Shown piece by piece: positions 11,958-22,330 of a DNA stretch of 64,000 bases; position 1 is the stretch's first letter; every line of letters starts with the position of its first letter. The position numbers and the translations under genes were made by a program. The stretch comes from Smallanthus sonchifolius (taxonomy: Eukaryota; Streptophyta; Magnoliopsida; Asterales; Asteraceae): assembly GCA_023525975.1 (NCBI GenBank), contig CM042042.1:47999880-48063879 (forward strand), written 5' to 3'. The notes below the pieces were generated by a model that was not told the origin of the DNA, ran no database searches, and saw nothing but the letters and a program-made list of their open reading frames with translations.

Positions 11958-12301
11958 TCGATTCCCTATAATCTGACCGAGTGGTAAACTGCCTAAACCT
12001 AACACCGTATTACGGTTGCGAAGTGGCTGAGATTTTACTCTTGGGGAGATGTTGAAATACAAATCAGAGGAAGGGGATAGGGTTTTTTTTGCTTAGTTTG
12101 GGATGATAAAACTTCACATAACAGGTTCTTCATTAACGATATCAATTCGTTTTTTAGGGTATGTTTTTCTAATTAGTTCATATTCTTATATAGGTTCATG
12201 CCCCAAAATCCATGATCCATAATTGAAAGAAAGGTAAAAAAAATGAAACTCTAAATATGTGCTCTAATTTTCCTTCTATCTTTTAAATGTGTGATGATGA
12301 A

Positions 12302-12361
12302 GATGGGATTTTGCTAACCGAGGTTAACAGATTGCTAAGAGCAGGAGGGTATTTTGCTTCA
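12302..12361 (+). pseudogene. Captured fragment of a DUF248-type (PMT/QUA2-like) methyltransferase
   Basis: The frame reads DGILLTEVNRLLRAGGYFAS. Plant putative methyltransferases of the DUF248 (PMT) family carry a near-identical segment, DGILLLEVNRxLRAGGYF, in the SAM-binding domain. Only about 20 codons are recognisable; the sequence after them no longer follows the family. A similar short match could arise by chance, but the run of identities is long. Confidence 0.6.
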
Positions 12362-13744
12362 CTGCCTAAGGATGATGCAGAAGTAGGGATTGTATTTTGG
12401 AAGTTCTAGCAGGTAACACAGTCATTTATGATTGCAGTGTTTTTGAGCCTAATGCCAAATCTTGCTTATGAAATTTAATTGTTTTGATTTCGCATCAAGG
12501 ATCGGAGGGGAAGAGGTTTCATTGTTTGCAATGGACATCTTTAAAATGTAATAGTTTAATTTTTTCACTAAAGTTTTAAAATGTTTCCTTGATTTCTGAC
12601 CTTTGATGTTTCAATCACACGGGTATGAAAGATGAGCAATAAATGGTTAAAAAGTATGCAAATTCACAATGTTAAAGTGGCAATTCAAGTACATACAAAC
12701 ACAAGCATTAGATCCATTCAAGTAATTCAAATATTTCTTGAAGTTGTATACAGTGGTCTAATAACTATGCCTCATAAATAGGTATACATCAATACTAATC
12801 AAGATATTTCCACCTGTTGCATTATTCCAATCCAAGTTCTTAGCTCCTTAAAAAAGAAAAATAGTAATTTTAAAACAACACTAAAAATTACCATGACACA
12901 ATTAAAAATGATATTTAGTAAGGAAAAGTTGTTTGTTTAGACTGTGTAGTGAGAGCATAATTGGGGGCATGGTCCATCTGGCCTGTTTATCGGTATGCGT
13001 TTCTGTTCTCTGTTTATGTTTTCAGTTTTAATTGTTGATGAGGTAAACATTTGCGTTTGTGAATACACATGTGCATGTGATTGAATGATGTGTAGTTTTC
13101 TCCATGATTGGGTTTCTAACAACTAATCCGCTACTTATATGTTTTTTTCAGATCATTTGTAAACATCCCTCCAATGTAATATTCAAAATTTTTTTTTATT
13201 TGTTGCTACAATTCCTTTTACTTCTGTTCGGTTATGATGTTTTATTGGCGATTTTTCTAGGATATGATGGTTCGTAGATTTGGTTGCATGTTGCTTATGA
13301 TTACATGTACCTTTATGAGAATTCAGTTGTGGCGTTGTGTAATGATTCATTTAATCAAAGATCAATCTTGGAAACTTTAAATTAGATTCGATTTTATTTG
13401 TAGATCAGGACATACACTGAATCACTGATTGAAATTGTTTAATGGTTTGAATATTTATAGGCTTACACAACAAATAGTACAAAAGTTAACAGCTTTTGGG
13501 GCCTGCTTAATTGGAATTACAGGTGAATCTCATTTCCTTTTGATTAACAATTTATACCTTGGTGAAATCCAGTACCTTTGTTTACATATTTTTTGAAAGC
13601 AGGGTTTATTAGTCATTATGCATGATGATAGAAAATAATTATTTTGTATGGCTATTCAGTATAAGAAGTAAGGTTAGTATTGAACTTCTTATATTAATTA
13701 ACAAAGTTGTAGATAAAGTACTTATTTATTATCCCTTCATCCAG

Positions 13745-13869
13745 GTGGATGTTACTAGAAAATTTGTTAATGATGACATTTTCAAGTCCAAAATGATGTT
13801 GAACAAGGACGTCGCTTGTCTGATTTGTCAGATTGGGCTCAAAGTGACAGCTCATTAGTTGATCTTCAG
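13745..13869 (+). pseudogene. Exon-like unknown fragment within the Helitron
   Basis: It is preceded by a CAG acceptor and followed by a CAG|GTATG donor. One frame gives VDVTRKFVNDDIFKSKMM; a shifted frame then gives EQGRRLSDLSDWAQSDSS up to the donor, as if a frameshift interrupts an exon. I do not recognise the parent gene. An additional exon-like block, flanked by AG and GT, lies at about 13461-13521. Confidence 0.35.
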
Positions 13870-15070
13870 GTATGAAAAAATTACTAACCTCAGTTCACTT
13901 TTAAGAGTAGTAGGAAACAAAAAATGAGGGCTCATCACCACCTCTACAAGAATAACAAGTTGTTGGGAAATAAAATTCAATGATGCAAACACTTACAAAA
14001 GGCTGTAGAGAAACTCAAATGTAGTTTTATGCCGGTCTTTCCGAATAACACTCCCCCCCCCCCCAATCTTACCACGATTGACGGCATGGAGTTTGCTGAG
14101 GCTTCTTTCAGTTTGTGTTTCATCAGCTTTTGCACATCTGTTTCTGAGTTCATTAGTTCTTTTATTTTGTGTTCATCACATCAAACTAACTTTTACTTCA
14201 GATCAATCATTAAGCATTTAGGATATTTTTCATGTTAATTGCAACAGAATTTATAAATCTTTTTGGGTGATCGTTCTTGAGGTCTTTAGTTGGTAATTGT
14301 TCCCGATGTTGCATTTAACAATTGCGGGTGTTAAAAATTCCATTTGAAAAATGAAGCAAACAAATAGTTGGTCTCATAAGCAACATTTCTATGGCACCCA
14401 ACTTTACGAGTCAAGGTTAGTTGGTAAACAAATTGTGCCTATTATTTAGTAATGATTTACATCAAAACTTCTCTTGATATGTTTAAATTTTTTCTCGGTT
14501 TTGAAGCTTAGTGATGCTGAAGTTCAATAAACAAGCAGGTGAATCATGGTTTGCTTGACATTAGGAGTTTACATGTAATAATACTACAATGTGTATTTAG
14601 ATTTGTAACTTTGAAATGAAACATTTAAATTTAGATTAATAAATTTAATTTTGATATGTGACTTTTGAGGCCAATAATGGGAAACTTTTGCATCTACTTG
14701 TGGTAAATTTCCTGTACCACTATTGTATATGTTGTTACTTGCAATTGGCATGTCAATTTTCATATTTTAATGAATGAGAACTTGAGTTTATGTACAATCT
14801 GATGCAGGAAACGGTCACAATTTGGACCTAATCCTTCAAGTATGTACAATCGGATACTTATTTCTCAACTTTATCCATCTATTCAAGAGTTAAAAGTAGA
14901 GACATGTTAAAACTTTTCATCTTAGATGGGGATGGAAAAATTACAACTAAAACATTCAACGTTGTATAGAAAGAAATATTTACAAATTTATTAACTATAT
15001 TCAACATATTTTTTTAGTTCACATTGTATCGTTTATTCAGCCCCGTGTAATACACGGGTTCTAACACTAG

Positions 15071-16057
15071 TATAATATATAATTCTAAATTGTGGCAACG
15101 TGTAATTAAAAAATAATAAAAAAGATGGGAAAAATAAGGAGTGATTATCTGATATCTAACCCTAGACCTAATATTTCTTCTGAGAAGTAGAACAACATGA
15201 TGTCGATGTATGAAAAATTTGAGAAGCATTGGAGAAAGTTGGGGTGCTTAGGTCAAATGTGTCTAATAACTAGGTTAAAGATATGATAAATAAGCAATTA
15301 TGAGAACTTGGTTATGTATTGAACTTGAATTATAAACTATGCATTATAAGTAAGTTAAAAAATTTTAGGCCCGCCACCAGTGACTTTAAGATGTTGTATC
15401 TTGTAAAGGAACTTAATAACTGGGTTGAAGATGTGACAAATAAGCAATTAGCATTATAAGTATGTTAAGATTCTTAGGCCCGCCGCCAGTTACCCCCCAC
15501 CCCGGCCGGAGTGGCCTCTTTGATGGGAATTATGAACCAGTGCATTATCTTTTCCTTCAAGTTGTGAGTGTTTCCTATCAATGGCTTTATACCAAGCTGA
15601 GTTCAAACACAAGTGATAGAGATTTCAAGCCAAGTCATGTTGGCTCGAATATTTTCTAAACTCAGCTTGAACTCATCCTAGGTCCAGATGATGTGATATA
15701 CATTATCATATATGGTATATCCTTTGATGTGCTAAAATGTTAACGTTAAATAAAACCCAGTCAAATAACACAATAACTAAAGACTGTTCATAACATCGCA
15801 ACCTTCGGGATGACGTGTGAGATTGAGTTAATCAAATAACTAAACATAGAAAAATCAATTTAAAACAAATTTATTCGTAAAATTTTATTTCTCTATTTGG
15901 TTCTCTAGTTTTAAACTAATCTTTGTCTTAAGTTAAATTAATTAATTAAAAAAGGAACGAAAATAAGTGACGTTTCTATCAAGCATGTTTCCAACTAGTT
16001 TCAACTTTCAAACTTGAAGTTTGACTATTCGAAAAGTCAACCGTTGAATCAGAATAT
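15071..16057. other. Intergenic sequence with a diverged duplication
   Basis: A segment containing an AAGATRTGAYAAATAAGC phrase and ending TTAGGCCCGCCRCCAGT occurs at about 15261-15380 and again at about 15412-15490. The 15500-16057 part leads up to the small gene and presumably includes its promoter. Confidence 0.5.
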
Positions 16058-16408
16058 ATGCATTCATTCCCACCTACACTTTCACACAAACAAATGGATG
16101 CTTTGACCAACAGAAGCTTCAGATCATTCTCTTTTGACCGCAACAAATTCGCCGGATCTCGCCTCGCTCCGGAGATAGATTCTTCCCTCTCTTACCAGAA
16201 GCTCTGTGATTCAATGCGTCTCGTCGTTGACGATGAATCCGGCGACAACCATGGCCGCCGGAACAGAAACCGAGCTTGGCGATTTGTAAGTAAACTATTC
16301 TCCTTGAAGAAAGCTGGAGGCGGTGATTCCTCCGAGAGCATGACCGTACGATCTTCTTCGTCATGGCGACCAGATCCGAACAGTCGATGGCCTGTTCAAG
16401 GATGGTGA
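16058..16408 (+). CDS. Small uncharacterised plant protein ending in WPVQGW (116 aa)
   Basis: A single exon of 116 codons, unusually GC-rich for its surroundings, with plant-like codon use. It has an N-terminal Ser/Phe/Arg-rich motif RSFRSFSFDRNKFAGSR, a central basic stretch GRRNRNRAWRFVSKLFSLKK and a C-terminus NSRWPVQGW. I recall plant families of small unknown proteins ending in a similar W-P-V-Q-G-W tail, but cannot name this one. No signal peptide or membrane segment is visible. The first ATG (16058) is used here; the ATG at 16094 (MDALTNRSFRSF) may be the true start because the motif follows it directly. Function is unknown. Confidence 0.75.
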   Translation: MHSFPPTLSHKQMDALTNRSFRSFSFDRNKFAGSRLAPEIDSSLSYQKLCDSMRLVVDDESGDNHGRRNRNRAWRFVSKLFSLKKAGGGDSSESMTVRSSSSWRPDPNSRWPVQGW

Positions 16409-16793
16409 TGTTAATCGGAAAGTTAATATTGTACAGAATAATTGGATGAAAGGTGAGTGCGGTTCCGTAACTTTAAGTGTTTATTCTCGTGGTGTTCAGT
16501 TTTGATCTGTAATGGTTTAGTGATACTGATAAAAAAATAAATAAATAAATAAAAAAGTGGTATCAATTCGTCTGATTATTGTAAAGATATGGGTATAATA
16601 AAAGAGTTTTTTTTAATGGTTAAAAGTTGGTTTATGTCTTTCCTTATCACGTGTGCCTAGCGTGACAGGTAGGATTATCAGTTTATCACACTCCACTACG
16701 GAGAGTCTTATTGTTGTGATAATTATGTTACTAGTTATTCGCGATGGCTTAAAATTAGAGACCACAAATAAGTTCCAATTATGAGTATAATAA
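16409..16793. other. 3' flank of the small gene
   Basis: Likely 3' UTR and intergenic DNA, with an AAAT microsatellite near 16536-16556. No other gene is seen. Confidence 0.4.
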
Positions 16794-17013
16794 TGTTGGG
16801 TTAGTAGGCATTGGGCCAATTGACCTAGATCGCGAGAAAGGGAGAGGGCGACGGATTGGGGCAGCCGGACCTAGCCCGGTTTGTCAGCTTATATATTTTT
16901 ATTAGTAAACCCTAATTGTAATCTCTATATATTTATCCTATGTACTTGTAATCTTTGATCACCTCATAAATAAAAAGAATAACATAGTTGTCACTCGTGG
17001 ACGTAGGAACCAA
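16794..17013 (+). mobile_element. Copia-like LTR fragment
   Basis: It starts TGTTGGGTTAGTAGG. The middle has TAAACCCTAATTGTAATC and a CTATATATTTATCC region followed by AATAAAAAGAATAA, and it reaches CACTCGTGGACGTAGG, a phrase common near the transcribed 3' part of plant Copia LTRs. No second LTR or internal region is found, so it is a solo or truncated LTR. The right boundary is uncertain. Confidence 0.45.
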
Positions 17014-18375
17014 GGGTCTCTCTGAAAGTGGATGATCTATTAATTTGTTTTTATTAAATTTCCATGTCGTTTTTTTCTAAACACGAACACAAACTTTTTA
17101 AGTAACAAATTAACACGATAAGACATGTTCAGTAACATATTTAAGGATACGATAAACAATTCATATGTAGTGAAACAACAAATTGTCAAAACGAGCATAA
17201 AAGTCTTAATTAATACATAATTCATAACATATTTGAAACGGAAATTCATAAAAGTATAAAAGCAAATATAATATATTATTTTGTATTTAATTAAAAATTG
17301 TAAATGTGTTATTAACATGTCCCTAATAGATTAACAAGGTATTTAACCTGTTAAAACGCGATTATTATCGTTTCTTAAACAGGTTGACATGTTTAAGACA
17401 TGAAACATGTTAAGGACAAACACGAAACTTGTTAACTCCGTATCATTTCGTGTCGTGTTTACAAGTTTGTGTTAGAAATTGACAATCCTACTCAAACTCA
17501 ATGGCCATTTATCAATGAAAAGAGTCTTATGTGCAATGTTATGTTGCGTGGACTCATTTATAACGAGTTAATGTCGATAGAGAGGAGCTCAATTTTCATT
17601 TATTTACTAATGAAAAGAGACTTGTGTAATGTTATGTTGGGTAGAATATCTTATAACTAGTTTTTTTTTTCTTATAACTAGTTTAATTTGGTAGAGAGGA
17701 ACTCATAACTTTATCAATGTATTAACTTTCCTTTCACGAGCTACTTTTATGGTACCTTCAAACAAAGTAGGTAGGAACTAGGAGTAGTAATGAGTGGTTG
17801 ATAAACCCGTGTTATTTTGATATAATCATGTATTTTTAACCCTAATTATGTGAGAAACCGTTTACTTTATATTGTCTTTTATATTTTATAGGTTCGTATA
17901 TATAATAGATTAAAAACACTAAAATTCATATAATATATATAAGTAAGAAAATAGTTGATAATAATTAAACTAAAAGCAATTTAACATTGATTTATACATA
18001 CGTTGCAAATGTTAGGAACGTGAGGTGGATTAATTTAAAGATTCAAATGGAAAATCAACTTGGGCTCCATTAATTCATATGTATTGGGTTGGAACAAAAG
18101 AAGTTGAGATAAGGGCTCATATGTGCACACTAAGATTGGGCTGTTAAATCGTTATTAGGCCATGGAGTCCAGAAAATGATAGGAGAAGCATGTCACGATT
18201 TTGAAAAGATATTCTTTGACGGCTGGAAGGGTTTTTGGACGACAATTCGGGGAGGTGTGCCTTACGGCACTGAATTTGAGAGGGGTAGTTGTTTGTTTGC
18301 GTCGACCATAGAAGAAAGAAGGAATATTTATTTTGGTTGCTTTGCACGCGAACTAAAATTATGAGCGGCTAAACC
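17014..18375. other. AT-rich decayed repeats
   Basis: 17060-17465 contains ACACGAACACAAAC and, near its right end, CGTGTCGTGTTTACAAG, suggesting a decayed inverted-repeat DNA element. 17500-17700 holds two diverged copies of a GTGCAATGTTATGTTG... phrase. No gene seen. Confidence 0.4.
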
Positions 18376-18941
18376 ACGTGTGGCTTCCTCCAGGCGGACG
18401 ATTTGTATAGGTTTCATGTTTTGATTCTGTTTATTTATGTTTTTGGATCTATTTTGTTTCTGACAATAACTGAGTAGATTGATTTATTAGTTATTTTAAA
18501 CAGTTTATTTGAGTGCTTTGAGTTTGCTTGCTTTACGATCTTGTTCGGTTGATGACAAAACCTAGTAGCAGGGTTGTGTGACTAAAGGGGGTAACTTGGC
18601 ATTTATAAATTGGGTGATTGAATTATACTGGTTTGTGACGGAACTGGTTGTATAGGTTGTTGACAACGGCATGTCTTCAATTAATATTTTAACTGATTTT
18701 CCAACACTATATCTATGTGGTGTCCAATTAAATAACTGAGTTTTGCATAAACCTATAACCTGAAGTTTGGAGAGAGTTACATCTTTATTTGATTTATTTT
18801 AATTAAAATTTACTAAACTAGGCAATTAATCTTTCCACTGATTCCCTGTGGATTCGACAACCCTACTTCTCTGTCTACAGTCCAAGGTAGATAAGTAGTA
18901 GTTTTTATAAATGTTTTTGATTGACCTTGACTCCGCGATCA
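18376..18941 (+). mobile_element. 3' part of an LTR, Ty3-like (Athila/Tat type suspected)
   Basis: The stretch ends TTCCCTGTGGATTCGAC (about 18841), ... CTTGACTCCGCGATCA at 18941. The phrase 'ccctgtggattcgac' and a terminal 'gatca' are typical of the U5 end of plant Ty3-type LTRs. The hAT end begins two bases later, so the retroelement's own primer site and interior are absent. The left limit is not defined. Confidence 0.4.
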
Positions 18942-19105
18942 AGTAGAGGTGCACAAACCGGTTTTTTTTCGGATTCGGACCGGTTCGGTCAACGATGGTC
19001 AACGGTCCGGATTTATGGAACCGGTTAAGGGAGTGGAGAGTTGGAACCTATTGGGACCGGACCGGATTTATGGAACCGGACCGGACAAAAAAAACCGGTT
19101 CCACC

Positions 19106-22100
19106 TGTGACAACCGTGACTTTTACGGTCAACACCTGTGTTCGACGAGTTCGTATAATAATAGTATTATTATTATGTTGAAATATACTTTCATACGAAA
19201 GGAACTCGTTAGTGAACGGAAGATAATAGCAAGATTTATTTTGGTGTTATAATGTCAAAAAGTTGATCAATTTCAGGTCTATACGTGTGAACACCCGAGT
19301 CGAGCAGTTTCGTAAAATTTAATTTAAATCCGAAAGGATATATATTTACGAGACGCAAGGACTCGAGAGAAAATATTAAATTCTAACGAGTTATTTTTGG
19401 GTAAAATAACGCCACTATTTTTATCGGGTTCGTTTTAACGAAAAACTGACACGCGATCGGATACCACGGGGGCTATAAATACCCCATCTTCACCCACTTT
19501 CTCATTTTGAAAAAAATTCAGCAAAAGTTAGAGAGAGAGAGAGTGGAGAGGGCTGGAGAGGTTTCCGGCGAAGTGGTGGTGGTCCGGCGGTGGTGCGTGG
19601 CGGTCAACGGTGGTTCGGCGCGGTGGCCGGTGGCGGCCGAAGCCCGTTTTTTCCCTAGAACCATTTCTCGATGCTACGAACGCAATGGTAAGCTCAGATT
19701 TGTCTAAATCCTTGCTTAAATTCGTTAAAAAGAGTTTTTAAATTCTGTCCAGAAAATTTTATGCATGCGCAGTCTTAAAGATCGGACGATCCCCGGAAAT
19801 CCGACCGTTAGAAATGAATGAATTTTGGATATGATCTTGTCAACACATAAACGCAAAACCCTACCGGAGGAATTTTTGATAAAATATCTCTAGTATGCTT
19901 TTCATACCCTCGAATGTGACTGATCGGATTTTTGGATTTGAAAAACTGAGTCTCAAAGAATCGTTGATCCCAGGATATCCGACCGTTGGATCGTGACGAT
20001 TTTTGGACAGTAGATTCTTAGCACAAATATGAAAGTTTTCACCGAAGGAAATTCAGATCAGATGTTGGAAGGTATATTTTTGAATACGAACAGATTGTAA
20101 CAGTTTCTAGGATCAAAAACAGGAAATTGATCAGGTTGCATTGCCATCGAAACGACGTTGCATGTCAATTTTGAGCATGTGGGAATGCTCGGAAGATAAA
20201 AACGATCCTAATGGTGTTTTTGGTTCGTATTGCATGTGATACGCGAGGTTCCGCGTACGCGAACCATTTATACGGAAGGTATAAACTTTACCCGTTAAGC
20301 TTTGATTTTATGTTAGAATAGTTTTATTAGTCATTGGTTGGGAATTAAACCCAAAAATATTTAGTATTGAGATATTTGGTATTTTTAATGGTTATTAGGT
20401 TATACGCTCAACCCCGGTTCACGTGGAACTAATATATTTATTTTTATACAACAATTGTTTTTAATAGATTTTTATAAAATTTTGATTTAGTTTTCAAATT
20501 TATTTTTTTTTTTAAAATTAGTATTTATATAAAAAGTGAGATCTGGAAATGTTGGTAACTAAACTATTTATAGATTATTTATTAAAATTTCTACAAGTTT
20601 AATACATGAAAATTGGAAAAAATACCTCTGAGTATTGAAAAAATCTGGAATTTGATCAGTAATTAGTATATGATAAAACATTACTCCTATCCAAAATTAT
20701 AAAAATTGAAGTTGTCTAAGTAGGTGTTTGGTATTTATGAAGTTTTATCGATTGAATTTGGGATCATATACTTCTGGACAACATTAGGACTTGAAACTTT
20801 TAATAAAATCTCATATGGACCTAAAATTAATCTGGTAAATATTTGGTAAATTTTTGACAAGTTATCTATTTTTCCCGAATTTGTTAAAGTTTAACAATAT
20901 TATATTCATAATAAATAATCTGGATATTGAAAAATTATTAAAATTGGTCAGAAATTCTTATTTATGTATATTATCAATTTTTGAAAATTTCAAGCAGTAA
21001 ATGTATGTCTAAGTATGGTTTTAAAATTTTGGTCTATTAAAACGTTATAAAAAGTTACTATTTTTAGAATTTTTTGTATAAAATTGTTTTTATAAAACGT
21101 TTTAGGGGATTTTGGACAGAAGTATGATATCATTAAAAACATAAATTTGGACTTCTAAATTGGGTGCTAATATCACACTAAAACCCTAATTTCGGACGTA
21201 TCGGATTTTCAAACCGTAAACCGGACCTTACGCGCGTAACCACGTTTTTGATCAAACGAAACCTTGACTTGAGATTTTATTATATATGAATTTATAACTA
21301 CTGATGTTCTTTATTAAAATCTAAAACTTAAGGTTTTAAGGTCACGAATTTATATAAAAAGTTGTTTTACAATTTCTAACAGTTCGTACGCGTATGCACG
21401 GGTTTGGGTATGCAACCGATTACATAGCCACTTTTTGTTTTGTTGACTTGGTCACAACTTGTAGGAGTCCTAAATTCATTGTTTGTGTCCACTTGACTAG
21501 TAGGACCCTGTTAGGACTCGGATTTTATCGGTTTTTGTCGACTGTGTCGCATCATTCGCCCGCATTGTCCGGGTGAGTTTCGCGGCCCCCTTTTTACTTA
21601 CTGTTTTAGTGTTTTTGGGGAAAGCTGTTTCATTTTTTTTAGTCACATGTTACATGATACATTGATTACATGAGTTATTTTTTTTATAATGCCTTAAAGT
21701 CCCCAATTTTAGGCAATCAATTAGCTGAGCGTAGCCGTTGGGAATTTTGAGTAGTACTACTTGGGTTGACACCCCCGCTCATGGTTTGGTCGTGCCAACC
21801 AGACTTGTAGGGTCACTTGGGCGCAAAGTTAGCCAATTTTTTAGGCGTTTGTTTGCATTAGACTTCCGTATGGGGTACTTTATTTTTATTTCGTCGAGGC
21901 TTTGATTGCGGCTCACGGTAATATGTTGTCTAATACATGTGTACTCGATCAATGGATTTTTGATCACTTTGGATTTTTATCCGAAACTTTTTATAGAGTC
22001 GCAAAACCTGCGAACTTACCAACTATTTATATAGTTGACCCGTTTTCGAAACATGCTTTCAGGTAAACAGAATTGAAGAAGAGATTTTTATGAGTGCTCG

Positions 22101-22330
22101 CTTTTGGATTAGAACTATTGTTTCTAGTTTTGATTATGTACTTTGGTTGTAGTCAGGCATTTAGAAACTTTGTACCGTTTTAGAGATTTTTTTTTTGTAT
22201 TTGTACCTTTGTTAGAAGCATGTAGCATGGTTCAATGTAATACACAATCTTCCTATTAGTTTCTCTTGTACTTGTGTTCAATGCGATATACTAGTTACAT
22301 CTCGTATTTCCGCCTTGGCGGGGTGTGACA
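19106..22330 (+). repeat. 5' LTR (3,225 bp)
   Basis: It runs from TGTGACAACCGTGAC to GGCGGGGTGTGACA. A TATA box is visible at 19474. Its last ~980 bp (21349-22330) is repeated at 26173-27156. By eye roughly 15-20 substitutions plus small indels separate the shared parts. Downstream of the TATA box a 66-codon open frame (19507-19707) has no recognised domain. Confidence 0.85.
19474..19480 (+). promoter_or_regulatory. TATA box of the 5' LTR
   Basis: TATAAAT within GGCTATAAATACCCC, preceding a GA-rich leader (AGAGAGAGAGAG at about 19530). It is a standard plant pol II TATA context inside the LTR. The 3' LTR remnant lacks this part. Confidence 0.55.

Larger units (their letters stand above)
11532..15070 (+). 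mobile_element. Gene-fragment-carrying Helitron, 3.5 kb
   Basis: The 5' end is A|TCTATCCTATATAATAAAC, close to the TCTATACTATATAATAAATA ends of the short Helitrons. The 3' end has the perfect hairpin CCCGTGTAATACACGGG (about 15042-15058), a spacer and CTAG at 15067-15070, followed by T. Helicase or Rep motifs are absent, so it is non-autonomous. The interior carries at least two recognisable protein-coding fragments (11823-11957 and 12302-12361) and one exon-like unknown (13745-13869), all in the element's own orientation and separated by intron-like sequence. This is the usual picture for Helitron capture of host gene pieces. Confidence 0.75.
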
